DNA of 64,000 nt from Sclerodactyla briareus (GCA_026419785.1 JAODTK010000333.1:248001-312000); one strand, 5' to 3'; shown: positions 34,011 through 46,549, counted from the first letter of the stretch. Numbers and translations are program-made. The notes: generated by a model not told the origin, from the sequence alone.

Positions 34011-36199
34011 ATTTGCTACGATAGAGGTTACACCTAATTATTAGCTCTATAACCACGGCGGATTTTAGTGTTTCCAGGTCAGTGCAGTATTCGATGCAAA
34101 AGCACACCAACTATCTATTCATTTAAAGAAATAATTTCAATTCGATCTGATCTCAGTCATCTTTGGGCCTTTTTGCTCTTAGATGCAATTTAGTGCAATG
34201 TAGCAACTCTAAATACATCCCCTTCATCATTCCTCAAATGAAATGACGAATGATGTTATTGAGAATTGCCGGAAAGGGGCTTTTCCACTCGAAGAGATGG
34301 AGGAACGGAACTTCCGACCCCCACATCCTCGTAGTAATACGTCTCCAAAGAGTCCATCTGGACATTAGATGAAGGATGTGCTGATTGTGATTGTTACTGG
34401 TTTAACAAACAGGTGTTTGCTGCCCGCTTGCAGTGTTCTCGTTATGGCAAATTCAGCTATGCTTGACGGGAGCTAGTCTTGTCCTGTCCCAGCAGTGGCG
34501 TCACTAGACTTTTAAGACTGGGGGGGGGGGGCACAAGGGGGGCACAGACATTTTGTGGGGGGCGGGGGGCACAGAATACTATTTAAGGGGGCGGCGGCCA
34601 CCATTGGTTGGTGCGGACCTTACAAGGATGTTTGGTTGCTTAAGCCCCCTAGATGGCCGGAAATGTCCTCTCCCGAGCGCTTTTGGCTGCATATATGCCA
34701 AGCTGTAAATCTGTGCATTTTGGGATACACAATTCTGTAATCGGTGAAAATTTTAACATAACATTTTTCAGACCCCGATCTTATCGGGCTGCCCCGACTT
34801 TTTGGCCAGAAATCAATAATTTGTGCTCCACACTAATGATCACCAGTGCGCACGAGCGCTCAATTTTTGGGGGGTTTTCTCGTCACATCTGGATAACCAG
34901 CTAGATCTCACCAGAAAATTTGGGAACATTTTAGGCTATCTTTAGCTCACTGTCCCAACCATGGTATGACGTCAGTAGCAGTTTACCTGGAAGACAACAT
35001 TCGTAAAAATCGAAGCCATTTGATTCGCCGAAGCAACTGCAGTTCCAAATCGGCGTGGTCGAGAGGAAATGACCGGAGGCGGAAGGGTTTAGTAATCAAA
35101 AAGAGGTTGACTGTAGTTTTCCAGGTCAATGAGAATGTTGCTGGTATAATTTCACCCCCCCCCCAGTATTGTACCTCACAAATATTTTGAGTTAGGTGGC
35201 CATTGAGGTATAAAGTTCCATAGAGTGTGCGGAGATGACGGGACAGCGAGTGGGCACACCCACCAAACCACCTTCATCGCATTGCAGAGGAAAAACGATT
35301 TGGTTAGCAATTACTGCCTTTCTTGCAGCCCCTGCGGAGGGGGGGGGGGGTGCTAGGGGGTGGGCTGCAGCACGCCCAGATTTTCCTGACGATTTCAGGT
35401 CATTGTGTCCAGCACCCTCAGTCGATTTTTTTAGAGCTTACAGACAGTCAGATCAATATTTGAACGAAATTTGGTATCCGGGTTTCCGATCAGCTGCCGC
35501 GTAATTGTTATTCAGTGTACTTGAGTGCAACTGAATGAAGAGATATCCCTAATATGACCCTAAAATCATTTGATTATTTTGATGATTGATCTGGTAGTAT
35601 TGGAAAAAGATTCTCTTGACGTTTCTCATAATTGTATTATAAAATCCTCAAGGCACCTAACAACTTGATAAAATCCCGAAAATTGACCTATCGTAAACAT
35701 TCACATTGGGGAGGGTTTCACCTTTGGCCAGGCTTCCCCGACCGGTAGTGGAGGTTGCCCAGTGTAGTTTCTGACGAATATCAACAATTTTGTTTCTATC
35801 GCCGTAGTTGTGCTTCTTGAATCTTGTGTAATGGACGTGAACATGTTTAAGTTAGTAGCAACTGGCCTTTTACCGTGGTCTGTGAGGCTGAATTTGTTTC
35901 AAATTCCTTGCACGCTTCGCAGCCAACTGATGGCATTCTGGTTGACGGGAATTCACCATAAACCACATACCTACCCCGAAAAGGGATTAATACGTTCACA
36001 GGTGTAGGCAAATCTTGTTTTGCCGCACGGGAGGTAACACGTTGACCCTTTGGGTGCTGTAGGTCATTGCTCTCTGCGTTCAGGCCCTCTTGCCGGTAAC
36101 ATTTTGCATCATTACAGCTCTCGGGGTCGTTTGCCGGTTCTTCTGAGGGCCCTGGAACGGTCCTGTGGTACCCCGGTTTCGCCTTGATACCAGGGTTCT
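34011..36199. other. Unassigned sequence with a solitary hAT-type terminus
   Basis: CAGTGGCGTCACTAGACTTT at 34493, followed by a G-rich run, looks like the end of another hAT element. Other G-rich runs lie at 34520-34570 and 35338-35365. No gene is supported. Confidence 0.4.
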
Positions 36200-39190
36200 T
36201 TTCTTGGGCATGGATAAAGGTGGAGTCGGTGCGCTGCAGGGCCTGCCGTCAGATTAGTGCAGAGGCCCGAACCCCCGGGGTAGTGCCTGGGGAGGCTGCT
36301 TTTTCATCTGGCGTTAAATCCCGAGCACCCTCCTCTGCTAGTTCGCGACTAGGTGTCACCATAGGTCGGTGGTCGGGGTGCCCACTCGAGTTCCGTGCTC
36401 TCGAATTAGTCTTGTGGGGTCTTGTCGATGCCATGGGTTTCCAATTGCCCTTCCTTGGCCTCCCTTCTGACTACTGAGCATGCTTATTTCAGTTTCTCAT
36501 ACGACACCTTACTGCAGCCCCTCACTGGAAATCTGGTTCTCTTGTTTCTTTCTCTTCGCGAATATACGCGGTCTCAACAGCAATCCAACCATGTCCACAA
36601 ATCCTCATTGCTCAGCATCCTCATATACTTTTTTTACTGAAACACAGATTAAGCACCTCGGATTTAACACATCCCAGTGTACCAACTATATATTCATGAT
36701 TGTTGCATTTTAAGGCTGGCGTGTGCGCCTTTCCCTTTGGTCCACTCCAGCATCCTGTCAGCCGCATTTTGAATTCGATCTACTGTTGTGATGTTTCAAC
36801 TTCTCTGGCTCAAGGTCTCTCTTCCTCGTTTGACTAAGGTGTTCGGTGGTGTTTACCGTTCGCCCAACTGTAATAATCACGAGGCTCTATTATCGCATCT
36901 CACCTCTGCTTTGAATTACTTATTCACGATAGAACGACTGTGAAATTGCTATTACTGGGTGATTTCAATGTCATAAGCAGAATGGATCAGACACTCTAAC
37001 GGCTTGATAGAGCTGGTGTCGAACCTGAGTCTTTTGATATACCAATGGTCTCCACCCAGATCAGCCATTCTCCCACCCGTTATCCCAGATCGGCCTCGGA
37101 CTCTGCCTACTTGTGGAAAAAATTTTTTTTTTTCCTCTTTCTCACTCTCAGCCCCTTATTTACAGACCAGCAACTGTCCTGCCCCGAGTGGAGCCTCTGA
37201 CCATTGCCTCATACCCTGTCTCATCAATCTAAACTCCTATACGCAAGCTCCCACCAAAGGCAGAAACTTGGAACTACTCCAAAGCTCACTGGTTTGGTCT
37301 TCGGGAATTTTTTTCAGTCTTCCCTTGGGATGGAAAACTACTTCTCAGAGGGACCCTCTACCTCTGCTATGCTATTTCGGAAATTATTCTTTAGGAATGA
37401 ACACCTTTTTTCCCTACACTTAAGGCAGGCTTCCTCTTCATCACCTTCATGGTTAAAACATCAATGACTACTTGCCCGTCAGAGAAGAACCGAACTTTAT
37501 CGAGCTTGGCTATCTTCTCCTTCACCCTGATTCCCGTCAAGCCAATGTTACTGCTAGAAGTGTGCCTCTGAGACTATCGATGAGCAAAAAATTCTTTCAT
37601 TTCAGTATGGCTAAATAAACTTTCATCCTGACCTTATGGTAGTCGTTCATTTTGGTTTCGTGGCCAAAATCTGTGTCCCAGAACTTCTGTACTTCCAAAT
37701 TCCCTCCGTCGGGTCAAAACCTGATGGCTCTTGGATAGTGATGCCACCTCTAAAGCTAATAACTGGGACCGAGCTATTCTCTTCTAATTCCATTATGAAC
37801 ACAGATGCTAAACTCCCACCATACTTTTGCCAGTTTTGTGAAACGATCTTGGACGTTGATTTCACCACTTGCATGGTCCGCCAAACACAAATAGTTTAGA
37901 CATGAATAAAGCATCTGGTCCTGATGGCATTCTCTATAGTCCTCCTGAAGTGGGCCCCCGAACTTGCGCCTATCTTAGCACGCTTTACCGCCTTTGTTAT
38001 CTAGGGAGATACCCTTCGTTGGGGAAAATGCTCATGTTGCCCAGTCCCTAAAAAAGGGTGACATCCACCCCTCCCAATTACAGGCCGATTGCCATCACCT
38101 CGGTCTTCTCCAAAGTTATGGAAACTATAGTAAACAAGCATGTTTTGACTTTCTTGAGTTTTCCTCTCTTAATCAGTTGACCACCAGTATGGTTTCCGGC
38201 ATGGCCGATCTAATGGGACCTAATACTTTTGTCACCAAGCAGTGGGCCCAAGCCATTGAGTTTTTCGGTGAAAAGTGGGCTATTGACCTTGATATCTATA
38301 AGGCCTTGACCGTGTTTTGGCACGGCCGACCCTTGCCAAATTAACTTCCATTTGGTTTAGCCCACTTTATAACCTATTGGACTGCCAGTTTTCGTACCGG
38401 TCGCTCTATCTCTGTTAGGTTTGATGGTGCTACTATCCAGACCTTCCGTTCAATGCTGGTGTTCCTCAAGGTTGGGGTTTTCTATCCTACATGTTTCATT
38501 TTTACAATGATCTTCTTAAGCTCTACCCTATCGATTCACGATTTGCTGAGATTCACCCTCACCACTCTCTGTGCTTTCCTCGCCCCGGAAGCGGAAAACG
38601 AGTTGTCTACAAACCGTTCCCTAGTTGCCAACAGATGAATAATGAACTTCATTCTATTTTGAACTGATGCACTGCTAATCTGGGTAACTTCAACCAATAT
38701 AAACTCAGAACTTGTGATTCTGGTCGGGTGTTCTGAGCACCAGCTATTTTCAGGCTGACCAGTCCTCCATCAGGGCTACTTTCTTAATATCCTGGTATGG
38801 AAACAGCAAAACCTGTCCTGGAATCCCATGTCAAGTCTATCGCTAATAATGCTTCTAGAAAGTGGGTTCTTATTCCCAAAAGGAACCTACTTCACCCACA
38901 ACAGCTTACTTTGCTTACGAAAGCCAAATTTGGTCCCTAATGGAATATGGTGGCCACTATTTGGGGGGGGGCTTTCGCCATCCTCTCTCAGTGTCCTTGA
39001 TGTACCAGAGAAAGGCCATTCGTCTATTAGTTCATTCGTTCCTCCTGTTTTGACCTCCAGCGGTTCAGAGTAGAATTAACAAGCTAGATCTCTCCTCTTT
39101 CTTTAGTACTCTTTGCGTGGGGGTGCTTTTTGTTTAGGCAATATGGGTGCCTTCCTCATGTCACTTGTTAAAAAAAACAAAAAAAACAAC
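36200..39190 (+). pseudogene. Degenerate APE-type non-LTR retrotransposon (endonuclease plus reverse transcriptase)
   Basis: With frequent frame changes the plus strand spells an ORF2. It has NIRGLNSN (36561-36585, start of the AP-endonuclease domain), TETQIKHLG, VYRSPNCNNHEAL in shifted frame (36855-36895), LLLGDFNV (36945-36970), SDHCLIPC, and APTKGRNLE (37248-37275). NKASGPDG (37904-37928) precedes NYRPIAITSVFSKVMETIV (38076-38132). DLDIYKAL then FWHG (38285-38326, catalytic Asp region), NAGVPQG (38451-38471) and a damaged active site (SRFAEIH where F-A-D-D is expected, about 38533-38553) follow. After these come WNPHVKSIANNASRKW and LMEYGGH (38820-38960). An A-rich end (39169-39190) may be the tail. 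The block order fits the Jockey/CR1 group. The element is dead. ORF1 is not clearly identifiable in 36200-36550. Confidence 0.85.
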
Positions 39191-39301
39191 CGCGTCTGAC
39201 GGTGTAGCACACAAATGATCTAGCATAGGCCTACCGTATGCATAGGGGCCACACATGACGAATTTTCAACCCCTGTTTTGATTCCTGAAAAAAATCGTAG
39301 T

Positions 39302-39695
39302 CATGGGAGGGCGATCAGGGGGCGGGGGGAGGGACATGTCCCCCCAATATGTTTGGTGGGGAGGGGGGGGGGATTAATATCAAATTATCCCCCCCCCCCC
39401 AATATTTTGCTGACTGGCGAAAAAATCCTACGATCAAAAGTACGGTACGGCCATAACACAATGTCTCACTCATATTTCTTAGTTAGATTGTTGTTTAAAA
39501 TTTTTGAGTTGAGAAGGCCGAAATGCCAAAAAAAAAAAAAAAAAAAAATCGCCTGCGCGCGCAGCGGTAATCCTATCTTTCCGGCCATGTATTATACGTG
39601 GGTCCAAATTAAGTGTACAATAACCTCGTCAGATTCTGGCTAATATGATTGTTGCCATTACGGTCATCTTCAAGCTTGTGGTGAACATATAGGTA

Positions 39696-39742
<47 letters not shown>

Positions 39743-41116
39743 GGGGGGGGGGGGGGGGGAACACGAGGAGAATTGTCGTTTAGGACTTGATTCATGTGCA
39801 CCCCCCCCCCCCCCCTACTACAACAATGCCGGAATCCAACTGCATTTTTCTTAACACCTGCACACAGTTTATTCTACTTCGGATCCTTATGTTCAGATTG
39901 GCTTGCCATCCTGACGTGCTGTTTTTTCAATAGAAGATGAAAGCTATATGTAACGAAAACAACTGGCAGGGTATCGTGCACATTAGTATGGGGGTTGTAG
40001 TGATTGACGTATGGAACATACAGGGCAGAGCGGGGCGGCACAATTCTGAGACATGAAAAGTTTGGCCCACGCCCCCCCAAACAAATTGGAGCGGAAACTA
40101 ATCTGAAAAATGACCAAATTGTCTGCTGACGGCCAATTCTTTCAATCAAATGCCCGAAAATTGGCACATATTTTCCATGACAGTGATATCGAGCAAATTT
40201 CAAATCTGCGGCAGCCGCCCAACCAATTGGAAGGGTCCTCGATGGAATATCTCTAAGACATGACTATGGTACGAATGGAGACCACGAGGAAGGAATGTAC
40301 GGATTAACATCGATCAGTTCGGAAAGTTACTGTCAAGTTCAGTGATGCCATACTGCCATAAGTCGCGGGACGTGCCGCTCCAAGCAATTGAGGGGCGTGG
40401 GGGGTGGTCTGTAAGACATTTTCTTGTACGGTACGCGTAAACTGCTGGTGGCGCGAAATTGTAATGAATAAACGTTTAGATCAGTCCTCAAGAGAGAGTT
40501 TCTTGAGAGAGACATTTCAGAAATTTATTGTCAATTTTGGGGATGTTGCTTACTGCCATAAGACATGGGAAGTACCGGTTCCGGCAATCTCGGGCGTCGT
40601 AAGGTTCAAAATTTCCTTGTACCATACGAGACCACTGTGCTTTGGCCAAAAGTGTAAGGAATAAACATCAATTAGTTACTTCAAGAACGTTCTTGGAATA
40701 CAATTCTGAAAATTTATTGGCTATGTAGAGGACGTTTGTTCACTGCCCATACCGCGCGGGAATTGAAGTTTCCTGCAATCGAGGGGTCTGTAAAACGAAA
40801 ATTTCACTTGCACCCATCGCGTCCACTAATGGTGGCGGCTGCCCGGATTGTAAGGAAAAATGTCAAAAAACACATCGATCAGTTCCTTCAAGAATACGTC
40901 TCTAGAATTATGAATTCTGAAATTTATTGCCAATTTTTTTAGGGAAGTTGTTTACTCCTATGACCCAGAAGTGCCGTTTCTGCAAATTGGGGGTCTGTAA
41001 AACTACAAATTCCATCGTACGCTACGCGCCACCCCCATGTGGCGCTCCGCTTAGATGGTGCGGGATAACCTCGTATGCCCCCCCCCCCCAATATTCAACA
41101 CAGATCGCCGCCCCTG
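39302..41116 (-). mobile_element. hAT-like non-autonomous element 2, inverted relative to element 1
   Basis: The right terminus, reverse complemented, reads CAGGGGCGGCGATCTG and the left CATGGGAGGGCGATCAGG, matching the two ends of element 1. The interior, read on the minus strand, shows the same CACCATCTAAGCGG, GGCGCGTAGCGTA, GTAAGCAACATCCC...AATAAATTTCTGAAATG blocks and GATCGATG words in the same order. The flanking 8-mers (atcgtagt and atcattac) agree at only 4 of 8 positions, so the target duplication is not demonstrable. No transposase is encoded. Confidence 0.7.
39696..39759. repeat. Very long G homopolymer tract
   Basis: About 64 bases are all G except a single A. A C run follows at 39800-39815. 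The tract lies inside hAT-like element 2, where element 1 has shorter G and C runs. Its true length is uncertain, since such tracts assemble poorly. Confidence 0.85.
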
Positions 41117-41918
41117 ATCATTACCAACTGAAAGACGGTGAAAGTCATTATTTATCAATGATAATATGAAAAGCAGGACATTTCAGCTTCATTGATCTAG
41201 TATAAAACAATTGTGCATCTTCGAAACCAAGCCAGAATTTTCAAAGGGACGATGGACACTCTCTCCCTTTATACCTCACTAACGGCGGTCCATAATGGGG
41301 ACCCTAGTTAACTTTTCCCCTTACACCCAGAAACCTGGCTACTACGCCGCTGTTCCGTCTTGTTACGCTTTTGCTCATGGGTCGTCCTTGCCTCGGGCTG
41401 CTAATTAACAGATTCGGGTACCGTTACCGCGGGTACTAAGGGATACTGTGTCTACTAGGAATCCACGCGATTTGCTATGAAAACCTATAAAAAAAAGTAA
41501 AAGAAAAAAAAAAAATGCAAAAGAAAAAATCCTCTGAAAAATGAAAAGGACGAACGAAAAGAAAATGTAGTTTTGTGTAGGTGGGTAGGGGAGTGTCTTT
41601 TGTCAGGGAAGCTTAGCACCCCCAGTATAAAAATCGTTCGGCAGGGGCCCCTTTCTGTGATTGTGATATTTTGTTGATGCTTCTCGGCACCCCTCTATCA
41701 GGTAAAGGCTAATTACTTCTCCACTGCGGTACACCCATAGCGTTTAAACAATTTTCTCGATCTGTGTAATCCAAACACTCTGGTTAATGTTGATGGTCAA
41801 GTCATTCCATTGGCAGATGTTAAACATGACCTATGCGTGCGAGTAATAATTGGATGTAGCATTACTGTTCTGCGCCAATGAAGGTGCACCCTGCTGTTGC
41901 ATTACACAAGTGAAACTT
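41117..41918. other. Unassigned sequence
   Basis: Around 41282-41352 the reverse complement reads CAGCGGCGTAGTAGCCAGG, another hAT-type terminus without a proven partner. An A-rich tract lies at 41490-41530. No gene is visible. Confidence 0.4.
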
Positions 41919-42432
41919 TGATTGATTTGATTTGATTTGATTTGATTGCTAGCGGGTTTCAGGAAGCCAATCTTGACTCATCGTGGGACCTAACCGGAAG
42001 TTTTGATAGGGTGAGCACCGGGAACACCTTGCCTTTTCTGACTAGTGCTCAGATGATTATCGGGGCAGGAGTAGTGACACCAATCCCTGCTCCCGGGCGA
42101 CCGCAATTTTACGTCCCCATCGACGGAGATCAGTGAATCCAGGACCTGACCACTGTCTCAGAAACTGGGAGGAGCCGAAGAAGATGTTCGACGCGTGATT
42201 GCTCACACCCGACCGACGACGGACTATTGCAAAGTGCCCCAGAAACAACCCCCCGAAATACCAGCCCCACTGATCAAACAGCAGGACCAGGAACCTAAGA
42301 CCAGAAACACGCCAGTCGAACTTCAAATACAGCCACTTCTGGAAAAAACGCCGGTGATGATCGGCTGGATTGGAATTCGAACCGGGACCTTGTTGCATGC
42401 AAGCGACACTAATACGCTCTACTATTCTCCGC
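41919..42432 (-). mobile_element. tRNA-derived SINE (family S), copy 1
   Basis: Read on the minus strand, the head has GGAGAATAGTAGAGCG, a degenerate A-box region (near 42416-42430), and a perfect B-box GGTTCGAATTCC (42372-42383). The body continues TGGCTGTATTTGAAG and ends in an (AATCA)n-type tail, seen on the plus strand as GATTTGATTTGATTTGATTT (41919-41947). It aligns with 48803-49213 in the same orientation and block order. The minus-strand frame 42057-42524 is chance. Confidence 0.7.
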
Positions 42433-44102
42433 CCGTGACAGAATTTATAAATTAAATTACGCCACGGAGTCCGGGATGTTCTGTAGTTGTAATTCACACG
42501 GTTGTGAATATTATGGGCCCACATCCCGCGGGGGATACATACCCTCTACTTTTCGGGCGATGCTCTCCAACTCCTCCCACCCCCTCCCCACCCCGTCACT
42601 TGTTAACATGGATGCGCCCCACTGTTGAAGATTCTAGAAAAGTCCACACACATAGTGATTGGCTTCATCGCCTTCATACATGGAGATTTATGGTTTTGGT
42701 AAATGTGATCAGTCCGAAAAAATCTTCATTGCAGGCAGGTCACTCTACTGAAATATACGGAAGGGATCGACAGGGTCACTGTTTGATTTTGTGACTGATG
42801 GCATCGCTTTGTGAAAAACAGTACGTCTCAACGGATGGGAGACTAGGCAGGAGCTTGATCCTTTAGGATGGTGTTTGAGACGAGCGGGCCTCTGACAGCG
42901 CGGACACAGTGAACAATATTTTTTGAGAGCCGGGTATCGCTGGTGTATGTTGGGAACTGAAAATTCTGTGGAGGATAAACCAGTTGGGTTTGCAATGTTT
43001 TTGTGACAGTGATAACCATATCGGCAGTTGATTTCTCATTCGCTTCAAGCGAGTTGCCAATTCAGAGAAGGCGGTGACGTCCTTTATGTTATCACTACGC
43101 TTGCACGTCAACAGTTGACAATTCTGCCAACTTGGACCTGAACCGTCCTTTTTATTATTAGTTTTTATAATACCAGTGCCGGTATGAGGGACACCCAAAC
43201 ATGATAAGCATGTTGAGTTGGGACCTCACATAAATTTCATTTAGTCCGACCCTTGGACATTTAGTTGGAAATGCAAACACAACATCGCTGCTGAGGAAAT
43301 TCAATGAGCGGGACTTAGCAGCAGCTATCGAAGTGCGGTCGTCCAGTCAAGAACTAACACCCAGATAAGGGTAGAAGCAGGGCCGCATTTATTTACCTAT
43401 GGGGGGCATGGGCACAGGCTATTGTGGGGCCTCCGACTGTGAAAACGATGATAAACCCCCCCCCCCCCCAGGTCTTCCCCTCCGTACACATACATGGGCA
43501 CTAGCAATTATAACAAGAATATATTGATTCAGAGCGCGAGATTCATTAGGAAATTTAGAGATAACAAAGTTGTGACGTCTTGCCCGCCCGTCCCAATACT
43601 TTACCCCACCCACCCACCTCGAACCATGTACTCCTAACAAAAGCTGTATTTCTTTTCCGTGGGAACTACCTTTGCGTGCTTTCTGTTAAGAAAGTCCCGC
43701 ACAACTACATGATGTCAGGTCTCGTAAGAGTCATTACTCGATGCTCATAAGGCTAAGCGGCAGATCCGGGGACTCCCATGGTCGCTCTGAGCCTTGTTTT
43801 TTTTTTTCTTTTCTTTTTTTCTTTATGAATTTCATTCTTACTTAAAAAAGACCGGAAGAAGTCGCGATGCAACATTGACCCATGAGAACGTGGATTAACA
43901 TCCTTGTCGATGATTGAGATGATCAGACTATATAACGATCCGTGGGCGTGACTGCAGTCCGGTGGGCTCATCCTTGTGATATTGTATCAACAAAGAGTTT
44001 GAAAACTCCATGAATTGTACCAGCTCGATCCCCATATTATCATCTGAAATCATCCTTGTAAGTGTGCACCAAGCAGTGGGGATTGCTGGATTTGATCGTC
44101 TG
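42433..44102. other. Unassigned sequence
   Basis: A minus-strand frame at 42863-43198 is open for 111 codons with fair composition but no splice signals or motif. CAGGGCCGCATTTATTTACC at 43378 looks like a transposon terminus without a partner. No firm call. Confidence 0.35.
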
Positions 44103-44960
44103 TTAATGAGCCAAACTACCTAGGAAACCGAAATCAATGCAGATCTCTTCATATGCTGTCAATCGCGGCTTTAGGGAGCTAACAAATTGGTCAACTACTC
44201 GAAGGCGAAGGAGGCAGTTTCCACTACGGAACTTCTGATGGGGAAAGGACGCCTCTACCTCAGGACCAGTGACCGTATACTCTAGGGGAGTGAGTAGAAA
44301 CATCCTCTGCCGCCTCTGAGTGTGCGTAGTGTGGCGTGACTGGACAATTTAGCACTTGTTGCCTCGTATATTGCCAAAACACTCTCGTCGCTGCTCAACG
44401 AAACTTTGTAGAGAAAGCAATAGCTGCAACTGCTGGTTGAGGTAGAGTTGCGTATTCTGCAAGATTTTACTTGTGGCATTAGTCCTGTTCAGAATCTAGT
44501 GCCAGGAAAAATGTGTAGATGACAGTTTTCTCTAGCAGACACCATTTTCTCAAAAGAGTCCATTTGTTTCGTACCTCGCTCTGGGTTTCTGATATACATC
44601 TTTAGCAGTTTCTGCAACGCCTGCTTGAAACCTGATGAGAACCCGAATAGGGCTTCAACGCATCTGACTTCTACATGACACGCATTGTAGTATGCGTTGG
44701 GAACGATGACTGGGTGGTCTCACTAGTTTCAAGTGTCAATCAGTTTCTCGGAACGTTTTGCGGAGGCCGGTGAAGAAGAAAACATAGTTTCTCCCCAAAA
44801 AGAAAAGAACGGCACAGCCGAGGACCAGCAGTCTGCTGCATCCTTGCCAAACTAGTTCAGGGAATTGTCCGTGGCAAGGGACACCTACATGATGCCAGAT
44901 GGTTGACATCAGCCGACTTATGACCACTACATGGCGGATGAATTGCGAAGCCACGACAGT
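44103..44960 (-). pseudogene. Cluster of coding-like minus-strand stretches, unrecognised
   Basis: Three consecutive minus-strand frames have natural composition. The first (44954-44736) ends in a hydrophobic segment LLVLGCAVLFFLGRNYVFFF, a likely membrane helix. The second (about 44731-44500) reads VIVPNAYYNACHVEVRCV, then EALFGFSSGFKQALQKLLKM and YIRNPERGTKQMDSFEKMV. The third (44303-44103) ends PRLTAYEEICIDFGFLGSLA before TAA. They lie in different frames without clear splice sites. They could be parts of one broken gene, a mobile-element protein, or chance. I do not recognise any domain. Confidence 0.25.
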
Positions 44961-45639
44961 TCCTGTAAATTAATACCATGAAATGCAATGAAGTCCATCA
45001 GGCATCGAAACATGTCCGACTTTATGGCCCTGATTTGGAAGGCATGCTACTTATGCGATGCTAATTATCTTCGAGTTGAAACTTATTTCTGAATTTTAAT
45101 AGAAAACAAAGAATATTGCAGAGTTGTGCAAGTATGAATTTATCAAATTAAGCTACAACCCATTAGAGCATTCTCTCCTTAGATAAATGCTTCGAAGTTA
45201 AAAATATGGGTGGATCCAATATAAACAAGATGTGTGCTAGGGTTGTGAAAGTAGGGACATCATCCATGTTGTATGATGGAAGACTTTTTGTTCTGCACAA
45301 AACACTATGCGCAACATTTATGCGTGACGTCGAATGACCGTAGGGTTCAGACCAGGAGGAAAATCGACGCATTAGTTCCTGTCACAGCTATTAGGTGGAG
45401 CCTCCTTAATTCAGTTCTGCAGTTGTCCTTCACAGGGGTGGCACCATGGTTGGATGTGAGGAGGGGGCGGGGGGGGGTCGAAAGGTGGTGATCTACCTCG
45501 GTGCTCTCCTGAATGAAAACTTGTCGTGTTCCACACATTGATTAGTATATGCTCAAGGACGAGCAGAAGTGCTTTCTTAATGGAGTTTCTGAAATAGAAA
45601 TCTGCGCCCCTCCCAGAAGTGCTGAGCTTGCCTATTATC

Positions 45640-45870
45640 CTTCTGTGCGCTAACCCAAGAGCAGGCCCACAAAATTTGGATCCTTATAAAATATCTGGGA
45701 TAAAATACAATCGAAAGAATTCAAAGGAGAGCAGCCGTGTTATGCATGGGACTTCCGTACGTAGACAGACAAGTGTGGCAGATATTATGAAGTACCTTAA
45801 ACTGGGAACCACTGTCGGAATCAGGAAAAAAAAGGCTTGAAATTAAAGGCATGGTGGCAGTTCCAAATGA
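45640..45870 (+). pseudogene. Possible LINE C-terminal remnant
   Basis: In two frames the sequence gives KIQSKEFKGEQP-like then IQRRAAVLCMGLPYVDR, continuing TSVADIMKYLKLGT in the other frame and then KRLEIKGMVAV. The pattern IQRRAAR...SVxDMLxxLNWxxLxxRRxRxRLxxMYKV is typical of the region after the RT in LINEs. The match is short and needs a frameshift, so confidence is modest. Confidence 0.4.
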
Positions 45871-46164
45871 ATGAGACTTGGTAGGGGTGGCCCGTACATC
45901 CAACTCCCCATGATATCAAGCTTCCAGTACAGTTCTACCCTGGGAAGAATGACCTCCCAATACGGGACGCCGCAGTTTTGAGTGTTCCATGGCCCAGGTT
46001 GCAAAAAACACAATGTTGCATTGTGCTGCCTGATGCTTACTGAACACCCACATATCGTTGTGATACCCGAAAAGGAGTTTTACCGAGCACATAGCAGAAA
46101 GTTAAAAGGGTCCTCTGAGGGGAGGGGTTCACCTTACCTCAAAAAACAAGCGATTTCGCACCCA
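45871..46164. other. Unassigned sequence
   Basis: It may contain the end of the LINE remnant. Nothing else is visible. Confidence 0.35.
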
Positions 46165-46358
46165 GTGTCTCGCCTGGTTGAGCGATTGGTGGTTTTTCTA
46201 TTAGGCACCATGAAAACAATTATGAGTCATTCCATATGTTGCTTTGGTATTAGCATTTAACGAAAACAGATTACTAATCATTGACCCAATTTAAATTCGT
46301 AAGGACCGATCATCGACCATGTTGTCTATTAAAGCAGTATAAGTTTTGCGATAGTGAT
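46165..46358 (+). repeat. Dispersed repeat D, copy 1
   Basis: It aligns with 54218-54416. Shared landmarks are GTCTCGC.TGGTTG.GCGAT, TTTTAGGCACCATG, GGTATTAGCATTTAACRGAAAC, CCAATTTAAATT/CAAATTGTAAGGAC and AAAGTTTTG. No coding potential; origin unknown. Confidence 0.65.
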
Positions 46359-46510
46359 AAATTATGTGAATAGACACAATATTTTTTCCATGATCCATTT
46401 TATCACTTAATGTCTAAGGACCAATAGTGGCCACAATAATACCATTGCATGGGATTCCATCAAACTTAAACATTTGCATGAAGGGAGCAATTTTATTTAT
46501 ACGACGGCAT

Positions 46511-46549
46511 ACCCCCCCCCCCCCCCCCCCCCCCCACCCCCCCCCCCCC
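46511..46549. repeat. Poly-C tract
   Basis: It is nearly pure C with one A and one T interruption. It generates a false Pro-rich frame. Confidence 0.9.

Noticed and set aside
42057..42524. 155-codon minus-strand open frame
   Set aside because: It overlaps the SINE head and body. The related SINE at 48803-49213 is not open, so this is chance.
43378..45032. Element from CAGGGCCGCATTTA to GGCCCTG
   Set aside because: The proposed right end shares only seven bases and the flanks show no target duplication.
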